Shown piece after piece: positions 1-5,795 of a stretch of DNA of 7,062 nt. The notes under the pieces are model-generated. The model had not been told where the DNA came from. It did not search any database and saw only the letters and a list, made by a program, of their open reading frames with translations. Positions within the stretch are counted from its first letter, which is position 1. Each line of letters starts with the position of its first letter. The stretch is taken from the NCBI GenBank assembly GCA_017861355.1, contig JAGFXQ010000174.1:1-7062 (forward strand). The letters are read 5' to 3'. The DNA comes from Bacillota bacterium (GTDB taxonomy: Bacteria; Bacillota; Clostridia; Lachnospirales; Lachnospiraceae). The translations under genes were made by a program, and so were the position numbers.

Positions 1-278
1 TAACCTTTGCTCTTTCTCGAAAATTATATGATCAGGCGCTGGATATCCGTAGAAGTGGCTCCGCTGCTTTGGACATCTGCTATGTGGCTGCCAATCGTTT
101 TGTATTATATTTTGAGCTTCTCTTATCCCCTTGGGATTATGCGGCTGCTTCTTTAATACTTAACGAAGCCGGAGGTCGTATCTCAACCATGGAGGGTAAA
201 GAGCTTCCCTATACCAGCGGCTGTAGCACAATAGCAGCTACACCGACGGCTTTTGAGGAGTTTTTTAAGCTGAAATAG
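1..278 (+). CDS. Inositol monophosphatase family protein, C-terminal fragment
   Basis: The 5' end lies outside the window. The open frame runs from base 3 to the TAG at 276-278 and gives 91 residues. The family (SuhB/IMPA-like) removes phosphate from myo-inositol 1-phosphate and related sugar phosphates, using Mg2+, in the cytoplasm. Seen here are the family block RRSGSAALDICYVAA (fragment residues 16-30) and the second signature WDYAAASLILNEAGG (residues 44-58). The Asp of WDYAA is the conserved metal ligand. The C-terminus ends where the family normally ends, so the gene looks intact on this side. A TTG at 69 could be mistaken for a start, but the conserved sequence continues upstream of it. 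No terminator hairpin follows and the next gene starts 40 bp later, so read-through is plausible. The exact substrate cannot be told from this piece. Confidence 0.9.
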   Translation, partial: TFALSRKLYDQALDIRRSGSAALDICYVAANRFVLYFELLLSPWDYAAASLILNEAGGRISTMEGKELPYTSGCSTIAATPTAFEEFFKLK

Positions 279-318
279 TTATTCTATTAATAATTGAATA
301 TAGGAAGGAGTTTACGTA

Positions 319-888
319 ATGTCAAATAACAAAAATCATAGAAAAATAATTTTGGATTTAGCAGTTTCTTTAGATGGCTTTATTGAAGGGAAAAATGGTG
401 AAATCGATTGGTGTATTATGGACCCTGAAATGGGCTTTCCTAATTTTCTGAACGAAATCGACACAATTTTATATGGAAGAAAAAGTTATGATTTGTGGGG
501 ACAATATATTCCTCAAGAGGAAGCTTCGGATGAGGAAAAGGAAATTTGGAAGCTGATTCATAGTAAAGAGAAATATGTATTTTCCCGAACTCAAAAAGCT
601 GCTGATTCTCAAGCAATCTATATCAATGAAAATATTCTTGAAGAAATTAACAAAATGAAGAATAATCCCGGTAAAGACATTTGGCTCTATGGAGGAGCTA
701 GCCTCATTACAACTTTTATTCATTTAGGGCTTGTTGATGAATTCAGATTATCGATTCACCCTGTTGTTTTGGGTGAAGGGAAACCATTGTTTATAGATAT
801 AAAGCGGAGATTGAATTTAAAATTGGTTAATTCCAGAACATTTTCTTCCGGTGTTGTACAACTAAGCTATCAATGGAATGGTAATTAA
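319..888 (+). CDS. Dihydrofolate reductase-like (RibD C-terminal domain) family protein
   Basis: A 189-residue protein that appears to be one DHFR-fold/RibD-C domain (PF01872 type), the size usual for stand-alone members. Family landmarks are visible: the N-terminal strand and loop ILDLAVSLDGFIEG (residues 10-24), GRKSYDLW (53-60), VFSRT (87-91), the nucleotide-binding-like segment WLYGGASLI (122-130), and DEFRLSIHPVVLGEGKPLF (140-158). Relatives such as Bacillus YyaP/YwjB are annotated as NAD(P)H-dependent reductases of unknown substrate. Resemblance to the folate enzyme is by fold, so true DHFR activity should not be assumed. The ATG at 319 has a strong site AGGAAGGAG at 302-310, 8 nt upstream. 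It sits between the phosphatase and GrpB genes with no clear promoter of its own. No signal peptide or membrane segment is seen. Family assignment is firm; the reaction is unknown. Confidence 0.88.
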   Translation: MSNNKNHRKIILDLAVSLDGFIEGKNGEIDWCIMDPEMGFPNFLNEIDTILYGRKSYDLWGQYIPQEEASDEEKEIWKLIHSKEKYVFSRTQKAADSQAIYINENILEEINKMKNNPGKDIWLYGGASLITTFIHLGLVDEFRLSIHPVVLGEGKPLFIDIKRRLNLKLVNSRTFSSGVVQLSYQWNGN

Positions 889-935
889 TATTTTAGGTAT
901 TGTGTGTATTCTAGAGAAAGAGGTGGCTGTAGAAG

Positions 936-1526
936 ATGATTAAGGAACTATCCGAAATGTCTCTTGAGGAGTTATGGGAGCTGTTTCCCATCATTCTGAA
1001 AGACTATAACCCGGAATATCCGGCATGGTATGAAATTGAAAAAGAAAAGCTGCTGAAAGATCTTGATAACGGTTCAATCGTTAGAATCAGCCATATCGGA
1101 AGTACCGCCGTTCCCGGACTTATCTCAAAGCCAATTATCGATATTCTTATGGAGATATCCTCACTCTCTAATTTAGATAAACTTACAAATCGACTGACAG
1201 ACATGCACTGGAAAATGATGAGTTCATCCAACCAGCCCACCTTTCGCCAGTCCTATAACAAAGGCTATACAAAGTATGGTTTTGAAGAAAAGGTCTATCA
1301 CCTTCATGTTCGTTATGCCAATGACTGGAACGAACTATATTTTCGAGATTACCTGATCGAACATCCCGAGATTGCGAAGGAATATGCCGACCTAAAGCTT
1401 CAACTAAAGGAACTCTATGAACACAACCGAGACGCCTATACCGATGCAAAAGAAGAATTCGTTCAGAAATATTCTAGCCTCGCAAGAGAAGCATATGGAG
1501 ACAGATATAAAATATCTTCTAAATAA
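936..1526 (+). CDS. GrpB family (UPF0157) nucleotidyltransferase-fold protein
   Basis: A 196-residue protein of the GrpB/UPF0157 family (PF04229), which has a nucleotidyltransferase-like fold. Members include the C-terminal half of some dephospho-CoA kinases, and most have no proven role. The diagnostic block HIGSTAVPG (residues 53-61) followed by KPIIDI (65-70) is complete. It carries the GS pair and downstream Asp expected of the fold. HLHVR (122-126), RDYL (137-140) and the Lys/Glu-rich C-terminal helix (about 145-185) are also typical. Start choice: the ATG at 936 lies 9 nt after the purine-rich AGGTGG at 921-926. The gene begins 47 bp after the DHFR-like gene with no promoter visible, so co-transcription is likely. 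The N-terminal 20 residues (SLEELWELFPIIL) form a leader often seen in Clostridia members. Cytoplasmic. Family certain, function unknown. Confidence 0.9.
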   Translation: MIKELSEMSLEELWELFPIILKDYNPEYPAWYEIEKEKLLKDLDNGSIVRISHIGSTAVPGLISKPIIDILMEISSLSNLDKLTNRLTDMHWKMMSSSNQPTFRQSYNKGYTKYGFEEKVYHLHVRYANDWNELYFRDYLIEHPEIAKEYADLKLQLKELYEHNRDAYTDAKEEFVQKYSSLAREAYGDRYKISSK

Positions 1527-1603
1527 TTATTAACTTCATTCCTGTTCATCGAAAAGCGTTTTATGAAAATACTTTATTGATTAACTCTGTTAGACAAAGA
1601 TAT

Positions 1604-1636
1604 TGATATTAAGCAAATTTGCGATGTTTAATATTA
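1604..1636 (+). repeat. Hairpin-forming inverted repeat 1
   Basis: First of three adjacent stem-loops between the GrpB and flavin reductase genes. Bases 1606-1615 (ATATTAAGCA) pair with 1625-1634 (TGTTTAATAT), with one G-U pair and a 9-nt loop. The stem extends by two weaker pairs outside. No T-tract follows, so it is not a standard terminator. It may be a protein-binding palindrome or part of a folded 3' or 5' region. It is AT-rich, so chance formation is possible. Confidence 0.4.
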
Positions 1637-1640
1637 CCAT

Positions 1641-1680
1641 ACTGATGGTTCGCAATAGTTTACTATTGTGAACTATTGGT
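1641..1680 (+). promoter_or_regulatory. 18-bp-arm palindrome overlapping a putative -35 (candidate operator)
   Basis: Arms 1641-1658 and 1663-1680 pair over 18 positions around a TTTA loop, with four G-U pairs and no mismatch as RNA. The core GTTCGCAATAG (1648-1658) / CTATTGTGAAC (1663-1673) is nearly perfect also as duplex DNA, which suits a dimeric repressor. It covers the candidate -35 TTGTGA (1666-1671) of the next gene. Regulators such as HxlR, MarR or TetR types often control flavin reductases, but no regulator gene is in the window, so the binding protein is unknown. It could instead end the upstream transcript, though only a broken T-rich run (TTATTTATAT) follows. Confidence 0.5.
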
Positions 1681-1692
1681 TATTTATATAAT
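1666..1692 (+). promoter_or_regulatory. Putative sigma-A promoter for the flavin reductase gene
   Basis: The -10 TATAAT at 1687-1692 is a perfect consensus. The best -35 is TTGTGA at 1666-1671, with a short 15-bp spacer, so activity may depend on a regulator bound to the overlapping palindrome. Predicted initiation is near 1699, the first base of the next stem-loop. The weak spacing is the main doubt. Confidence 0.45.
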
Positions 1693-1739
1693 CTACCACA
1701 ACAAACACGACATACTGTTGTCGTGTTTGTTGCAGTAGA
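1692..1739 (+). repeat. Perfect 13-bp stem-loop at the predicted 5' end of the flavin reductase mRNA
   Basis: CAACAAACACGAC (1699-1711) is exactly complementary to GTCGTGTTTGTTG (1720-1732) around the 8-nt loop ATACTGTT. After a 2x2 interior mismatch a further five pairs form (1692-1696 with 1735-1739). The inner stem starts where transcription from the 1666-1692 promoter should begin. It could therefore be a 5' stabilising stem-loop on the mRNA or, as DNA, a second operator. No T-run follows. Confidence 0.6.
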
Positions 1740-1791
1740 ATAGTAAAATAAAGAGAGCCAAAATCTAAAAATATTAGGAGAGTATAGTATT

Positions 1792-2490
1792 ATGAAAAAG
1801 GATTTTTCTATAAGACCAGAAACAATTTCTGAACAATACTGTGACGTTTGCGGTGGGTTTTCATGGTATGATTTTGTGACAGCCATACCCTCATTAGTAT
1901 TCGTTGTCACAGGTTGGAAATCTAACGGAAAAGAAAACGCTTGCCTGCAATCTTGGTCGTCCTTTGTAGGAGGCGGAACAGATGACTTTATCTGTATTAT
2001 GAGCAAAGTCAATAAAGGCGGGCATATGTATCAATCACTAAAAGAAACCGGCGTTTGTGTGCTGAATTTCCCTTCAAATGATGTATATGACCGTTGTGTA
2101 AAAACGATTGGTAATAATGAGTTTGAAACTGATGAAATTTCCGCCGCCGGTCTAACAGCAGAAAGAGCCGTTAAGGTTAATGCACCACGAATTAAAGAGT
2201 GTTTTCTTAATATCGAATGTGAGTTTTTATGGGAACATGAACTTTGCAAAGGGAGCCATGATATGACGGTTGCGCTCAAAGCCGTCAATATTTGCATGGA
2301 TAGTGACCGCTATGACCAAAGCAAGCTCGGTAGATACGGAAAGACCGGATATTTGTATCAAATCGACCAGCCTACCAATCCGGAAACAGGAGAAGGACTA
2401 AAATATGGTCCCGGAGGAACAGTAGTAGGAACGGGATTGGGCCCCGGAACAATAGAGCCAGGCGACCCCATTGAGTGGATTACAAAATAA
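1792..2490 (+). CDS. Flavin reductase-like (FMN-binding split barrel) family protein
   Basis: A 232-residue cytoplasmic protein resembling the flavin reductase/RutF-like family, whose members bind FMN and move electrons from NAD(P)H or a protein donor. Visible features are the N-terminal barrel entry WYDFVTAIPSLVFVVTGW (residues 25-42), the flavin-phosphate-binding-like stretch NACLQSWSSFVGGG (49-62), KGGHMYQSLKETGVCVLNFPS (75-95) and DRCVKTIGNNEFETDEISAAGLT (100-122). A third barrel section carries IKECFLNIECEF (134-145). Two points stand out: ten cysteines, several in the core strands, and a Gly/Pro-rich tail (about 195-225). Similar Clostridia proteins are often annotated only as flavin reductase, so the true substrate is unknown. 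AGGAG at 1776-1780 lies 11 nt before the ATG, slightly far. The gene has its own probable promoter with palindromes upstream and no clear intrinsic terminator downstream. It is likely a single-gene unit. Confidence 0.85.
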   Translation: MKKDFSIRPETISEQYCDVCGGFSWYDFVTAIPSLVFVVTGWKSNGKENACLQSWSSFVGGGTDDFICIMSKVNKGGHMYQSLKETGVCVLNFPSNDVYDRCVKTIGNNEFETDEISAAGLTAERAVKVNAPRIKECFLNIECEFLWEHELCKGSHDMTVALKAVNICMDSDRYDQSKLGRYGKTGYLYQIDQPTNPETGEGLKYGPGGTVVGTGLGPGTIEPGDPIEWITK

Positions 2491-2547
2491 GCATTATGCG
2501 CATTTGAATTATTTCACCTTCTTTCACAATTGCGAATTAACTATATT

Positions 2548-2756
2548 GGCTGTCGCTCGCTGACTTATGTATGAAAGCCGGGTGATATGTTTCTCATAAT
2601 GCACTGTTTGAAAGACATCATGCTGATTTTGTATGACAGGAGCGAACTTGATTTTTAGTCCGATCATGGCATACAAAATCAGTATGGTGTCTTTCAATCT
2701 GTGTGTGAGAGAAGCGTATCATTCGGCTTTCATTTTATACCCCTTAAGCGACAGCC
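2548..2756 (+). repeat. 209-bp imperfect inverted repeat (MITE-like element or long-hairpin RNA)
   Basis: The 315-bp gap before spoIVA is mostly one foldback sequence. The two ends are exact inverted copies: GGCTGTCGCT (2548-2557) and AGCGACAGCC (2747-2756). By hand alignment, arms of about 100 nt match at roughly 73% with one 1-nt gap, around a 10-nt centre (2648-2657). The best blocks are ATGAAAGCCG (2571-2580) with its complement at 2724-2733, and the 28 nt at 2609-2636 with 2672-2699. In the blocks 2581-2595 and 2616-2636 every arm mismatch is a change that keeps pairing as G-U in a + strand transcript. There is no clear target-site duplication, T-tract or convincing ORF. It could be a MITE-like mobile element, the remnant of an insertion sequence, or a structured RNA in or before the spoIVA leader. 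The bases 2491-2547 before it hold no recognised signal. Confidence 0.8.
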
Positions 2757-2787
2757 CTTCAAGAAATAATATGCCTGTTTTTCCTAT

Positions 2788-2816
2788 TCATAGAATGGAA
2801 TTCTCTTGCATATGCT
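2788..2816 (+). promoter_or_regulatory. Putative sigma-E promoter of spoIVA
   Basis: TCATAGA (2788-2794) resembles the sigma-E -35 (ATA core). CATATGCT (2809-2816), 14 bp downstream, resembles the sigma-E -10 (CATACAAT). spoIVA is a known mother-cell sigma-E target in Bacillus, and the predicted start of about 2823 leaves a short leader before the AGGAGGG site at 2831-2837. Motif matches are partial, so this rests on spacing, position and known regulon membership. Confidence 0.6.
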
Positions 2817-2844
2817 TAACTATAACCATAAGGAGGGTTGGCAC

Positions 2845-4323
2845 ATGTTAGGGCAGTATGATGTTTATAATGATATTCAGGCTAGGACAGGCGGTGAAAT
2901 ATACATAGGTGTGGTAGGGCCGGTTAGAACAGGAAAGTCTACCTTTATTAAGAGATTTATGGATCTCTTGGTAATACCGGGTATTGAAGATGTCCATAGC
3001 AGAGAACGGGCAATCGACGAATTGCCACAGGCTGCGGCTGGTAGAACGATCATGACGACCGAGCCGAAATTTATACCTAAGGAAGCTGCTACGATTACAT
3101 TTGATGATGATACGAAAGTGAAAATCCGTTTAATTGACTGCGTAGGATATATGGTGGACGGTGCCTCCGGTCATATTGAGAATCAGCACGAACGTATGGT
3201 AAAAACTCCTTGGTTTGATCATGAGATTCCTTTTACCCAGGCAGCCGAAATCGGAACGAAGAAGGTTATTAATGATCATTCTACCATTGGCATCGTAATT
3301 ACGACTGATGGTAGTTTTGGTGAGCTGGCAAGAGCGAATTACAAACTGCCGGAAGAGCGAACCATTAATGAATTAAAGCATCTTGGTAAACCCTTTGTCG
3401 TATTATTGAACACGAATAAGCCTTATTCGAATGACACCACTCTCATCGCACAGGAAATGCAGGATGAATATAATGTCCCTGTTATTCCGGTAAATGCGGA
3501 GCAGTTAAGAAAAGAAGATATCACCAGAATTATGGAAAGTATCTTATCGGCTTTCCCTGTTACCGAGCTTGATTTCTATATGCCAAAATGGGCTGAGATG
3601 CTCCCTTCCGATCATTGGCTGAAGAAGGATCTGGTTGCTAGTGTAAAGGGATTGTTCCAAGATATCTCTCAGATGAAGGATACCAAAGTATCTTCGTTAG
3701 ATTCTGACAGTCAATATGTAAAGCGCTTTAAGATTGATAAGATCAATATGCAGGATGGTGTTGTCAGTGTAAATGTTGAATTTGACGATATGTATTATTA
3801 TCAGATACTCAGTGATCTTATTGGTGTGCCGATTAACGGTGAATATCAATTGATTTCCACACTCAGAGATCTGGCTGCAATGAAAACAGAATATGAGAAG
3901 GTAGCCAATGCCACCGATCAGGTACGTACCAAAGGCTACGGAATTGTATCCCCGATGCGAAATGAGGTAAGAATCGAAGAGCCGGAGATTATGAAGCACG
4001 GGAACAAGTTCGGAGTGAAGATTAAAGCGACCGCTCCCTCGATTCATATGATCAAAGCAGATATATTAACGGAAGTTGCGCCTATCGTCGGTTCGGAGGA
4101 ACAGGCAAAAGATCTGATCAACTATATCAATGCAAATGCGAAGGATAATGCCGAGGGAATCTGGGAGACGAATATTTTCGGAAAGACCATTCGCCAGCTG
4201 GTGGATGACGGTATTAATACCAAGATTAATAAGTTAACCGATGACAGTCAGTTAAAGCTTCAGGATACGATGCAACGCATCATCAATGACAGCAATGGCG
4301 GTCTAATCTGCATAATTATTTAA
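2845..4323 (+). CDS. spoIVA: Stage IV sporulation protein A (spore coat morphogenetic ATPase)
   Basis: SpoIVA is made in the mother cell, binds the forespore outer membrane through SpoVM, hydrolyses ATP and polymerises irreversibly into the basement layer on which the coat is built; it is also needed for the cortex. The product is 492 residues, the same as the Bacillus subtilis protein as I recall it. Visible motifs: Walker A GPVRTGKST (residues 25-33, Lys31), the paired threonines in GRTIMTTEP (Thr71/Thr72), and Walker B-like RLIDCVGY with Asp98. Also present are PWFDHEIPFTQAAEIGTKKVI, STIGIVITTDGSFGE, KPFVVLLNTNKPY, the C-terminal-domain block APSIHMIKAD, and the conserved end RIINDSNGGLICIII. 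Start choice: the ATG at 2845 has AGGAGGG 7 nt upstream and gives the family N-terminus, whereas a TTG at 2806 would add 13 residues overlapping the promoter. It is a single-gene unit with its own promoter and terminator. Confidence 0.98.
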   Translation: MLGQYDVYNDIQARTGGEIYIGVVGPVRTGKSTFIKRFMDLLVIPGIEDVHSRERAIDELPQAAAGRTIMTTEPKFIPKEAATITFDDDTKVKIRLIDCVGYMVDGASGHIENQHERMVKTPWFDHEIPFTQAAEIGTKKVINDHSTIGIVITTDGSFGELARANYKLPEERTINELKHLGKPFVVLLNTNKPYSNDTTLIAQEMQDEYNVPVIPVNAEQLRKEDITRIMESILSAFPVTELDFYMPKWAEMLPSDHWLKKDLVASVKGLFQDISQMKDTKVSSLDSDSQYVKRFKIDKINMQDGVVSVNVEFDDMYYYQILSDLIGVPINGEYQLISTLRDLAAMKTEYEKVANATDQVRTKGYGIVSPMRNEVRIEEPEIMKHGNKFGVKIKATAPSIHMIKADILTEVAPIVGSEEQAKDLINYINANAKDNAEGIWETNIFGKTIRQLVDDGINTKINKLTDDSQLKLQDTMQRIINDSNGGLICIII

Positions 4324-4336
4324 CATTTATTTCAGT

Positions 4337-4386
4337 AAGGGCTACCCGGTTCACGAGCAAAATCGTGCTGAGGTAGTTCTTTTTTT
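4337..4386 (+). terminator. Intrinsic terminator of spoIVA
   Basis: A stem-loop 14 nt past the stop codon: the lower stem CTACC (4342-4346) pairs with GGTAG (4372-4376), with weaker pairs below. The upper stem CACGA (4352-4356) pairs with TCGTG (4363-4367) around GCAAAA. A T-rich run TTCTTTTTTT (4377-4386) follows directly. Confidence 0.88.
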
Positions 4387-4402
4387 ATCATTATTGTTAA
4401 AT

Positions 4403-4441
4403 TTGACCAAAATCTAAAATAAAGTTGACATAGAGTTGACA
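4403..4441 (+). promoter_or_regulatory. Phased TTGAC direct repeats overlapping the -35
   Basis: AGTTGACA occurs twice, at 4423-4430 and 4434-4441, exactly 11 bp apart. A third partial copy, TTGAC, lies at 4403-4407, 22 bp (two turns) further upstream. Repeats spaced by one helical turn with a 5-bp gap are the typical target form of OmpR/PhoB-type response regulators. The last copy is also the -35 hexamer, so the repeats may be regulatory or just a duplicated -35. Confidence 0.4.
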
Positions 4442-4464
4442 AAAAGTATAGTGTTTGGTATAAT
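4436..4464 (+). promoter_or_regulatory. Consensus sigma-A promoter of the NlpC/P60 hydrolase gene
   Basis: A perfect -35 TTGACA (4436-4441), a 17-bp spacer and a perfect -10 TATAAT (4459-4464). Transcription should start near 4471, leaving a leader of about 165 nt. A full consensus suggests strong vegetative expression, in contrast to the sporulation-type promoter of spoIVA. Confidence 0.9.
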
Positions 4465-4470
4465 ACTCAC

Positions 4471-4624
4471 GTAACATATTTAATATTTATGTAATATTTA
4501 ATTCATGACAAGTTAATTGATGTAACAAAGCAGCGATGCAGCATTTTGATTAACATGATAGTTTACATATTGATTTACATATGTGATGACTTAATCTTTC
4601 GTGTAATAGTACAAGAAAATGTAT
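4471..4624 (+). other. Long AT-rich 5' leader of the hydrolase gene
   Basis: The untranslated stretch between the predicted start and the ribosome binding site. It holds short repeats: TAATATTTA at 4481-4489 and 4492-4500 (11-bp period), TTTACATAT at 4562-4570 and 4574-4582 (12-bp period), and GCAGC twice around 4530-4542. Hexamers fitting TGTWAH, the half-site form of WalR, occur at 4490, 4521 and 4602 on this strand and at 4562-4567 and 4574-4579 on the other. No pair has the exact 5-bp WalR spacing. I recognise no known riboswitch. Confidence 0.35.
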
Positions 4625-4636
4625 GGAGGATGTACA

Positions 4637-5710
4637 ATGATTAGGAAGCTCCTAAAGTTTTCCTTGGTATGTGTAACGGGAACATTAGTGCTCACAGCCA
4701 ATCCCAGAACAGCAATGGCATATGAAGAAGGCGTTGCTGGTTTTACCGCAGATAAGATCTCCTTCAGCACTGGTAGTGGTGATGAAGGTAATACTATATC
4801 CAGTTTATCTAATTATGAGATTCCAATTCCCGGTTTCACCAATATCGGTATTGCCGATGTTGATAATAATCTTAATATTCGCTCCGGTCCTAGTGAAGAC
4901 AGTAAGCTGGTTGGTAAGCTTCCTAAGAACGGCGGATGTGAGATCCTGGAATCAAACAAAGACGGATGGACTAAGATTAACTCAGGTAAGGTAACCGGTT
5001 ATGTTAAAAGTATGTATCTGATTACCGGATCAGAAGCTACTCAGTTAGCGAAAAAGCTTGGTAATTATATTGCAACTTCTAATACAAATGGTCTTCGTGT
5101 ACGTAAGAGCCCCAGTACTGATTCAGAAGTAATTGATCAGATTGCCAAGGGTGAAGACTTAATCGTTCTTGATTCCAGAATTATTACCGACGATCAAGAG
5201 CATGGCAAATGGGTTCAGGTTAGACTTGACTCCGATGATTCAGAAGATGGTACGGAAGCCTATGTTGCAAAGGAATATGTTGATCTTTCCTTCCAGCTAA
5301 TCAAAGCGGTTTCCATCGAAGAACTGCAATATGGTTCCGATGTATCAAGCGTACGTGTTAATCTGATTAATATGGCGAAACAGCATTTGGGTGAAGCATA
5401 TGTATGGGGTGGAACAAGACTTGGTGTTGGCGTTGACTGTTCCGGATTTACACAGGCATTGTACAGATCACTTGGTATCTATATTCCTCGTACCTCCAGA
5501 GAGCAGGCAAGAGGCGGCAATTCAGTTTCAGCTAGTAATTTAAAGCCCGGTGACCTTGTATTCTACGGTAGCTCTTCCTACATTAATCATGTAGCTATGT
5601 ATATCGGCAACGGTAAAGTTATCCATGCAAGTAACAGAAGAGATGGTATTAAGATTTCTAATATGTATTACAGATCTCCTGTGAAGTTTGCAAGATACAT
5701 TAGTGAATAA
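4637..5710 (+). CDS. Secreted peptidoglycan hydrolase: signal peptide, two SH3 domains, NlpC/P60
   Basis: A 357-residue exported cell-wall enzyme. NlpC/P60 domains are cysteine endopeptidases that cut peptide stems of peptidoglycan, usually D-Glu to diamino acid bonds, and the SH3b domains bind wall. Layout: signal peptide 1-28 (MIRKLLK charged start, hydrophobic core, cleavage predicted after TAMA); SH3 domain 1 about 70-128 (LNIRSGPSEDSKLVGKL...GWTKI...GYVKSMYL); SH3 domain 2 about 144-216 (LRVRKSPSTDSEVIDQI...KWVQV...AYVAKEYVDL) with an acidic insert DSDDSEDG; and NlpC/P60 about 240-355. Catalytic residues are visible: Cys268 in VDCSGF, His318 in NHVAMYIG and His330 in VIHAS. YVWGG and LKPGDLVFY are also present. 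Start choice: the ATG at 4637 follows GGAGG (4625-4629) by 7 nt, whereas the in-frame ATG at 4619 overlaps that site. It is transcribed alone from a strong sigma-A promoter and ends at a terminator. Likely role: vegetative wall growth or daughter-cell separation (inferred). Confidence 0.95.
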   Translation: MIRKLLKFSLVCVTGTLVLTANPRTAMAYEEGVAGFTADKISFSTGSGDEGNTISSLSNYEIPIPGFTNIGIADVDNNLNIRSGPSEDSKLVGKLPKNGGCEILESNKDGWTKINSGKVTGYVKSMYLITGSEATQLAKKLGNYIATSNTNGLRVRKSPSTDSEVIDQIAKGEDLIVLDSRIITDDQEHGKWVQVRLDSDDSEDGTEAYVAKEYVDLSFQLIKAVSIEELQYGSDVSSVRVNLINMAKQHLGEAYVWGGTRLGVGVDCSGFTQALYRSLGIYIPRTSREQARGGNSVSASNLKPGDLVFYGSSSYINHVAMYIGNGKVIHASNRRDGIKISNMYYRSPVKFARYISE

Positions 5711-5735
5711 GGAACAAGATTATAATATATGATAA

Positions 5736-5772
5736 AGAATGGTTGAGCAGTTACTGTTCAACCATTTTCTTT
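5736..5772 (+). terminator. Intrinsic terminator of the NlpC/P60 gene
   Basis: A long stem about 25 nt past the stop: AATGGTTGA (5738-5746) pairs exactly with TCAACCATT (5758-5766). Inner pairs extend the stem to a TTA loop, giving about 15 pairs in all. The T-rich tail TTTTCTTT runs through 5765-5772. Confidence 0.92.
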
Positions 5773-5795
5773 GTATTCTAGTATTATTACAAAGG

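Noticed and set aside
1553..1575. AAAGCGTTTT / AAAATACTTT hairpin as terminator of the GrpB gene
   Set aside because: The stem is AT-rich with a mismatch and no T-tract follows; too weak to call.
1680..2012. 110-residue - strand open frame
   Set aside because: It lies mostly antisense to the clearly coding flavin reductase gene, includes the 1699-1732 hairpin, and has no family motif.
2538..2767. Target-site duplication around the 209-bp inverted repeat
   Set aside because: The flanks (ending ACTATATT on the left, starting CTTCAAGA on the right) share no direct repeat, so recent transposition is not shown.
2806..2844. Upstream TTG start adding 13 residues to SpoIVA
   Set aside because: It overlaps the putative sigma-E -10 and the ribosome binding site, and the ATG at 2845 has an ideally spaced AGGAGGG and gives the family's N-terminus.
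2633..2851. 72-residue + strand open frame within the foldback element
   Set aside because: No ribosome binding site or recognisable domain; it crosses one arm of the inverted repeat and runs into spoIVA in another frame.
3697..4047. 116-residue - strand open frame inside spoIVA
   Set aside because: A shadow frame antisense to a strongly conserved coding region, with no start signals.
4619..4636. In-frame ATG at 4619 as start of the NlpC/P60 protein
   Set aside because: It overlaps the GGAGG site used by the ATG at 4637 and would put MYGGCT before a normal signal peptide.
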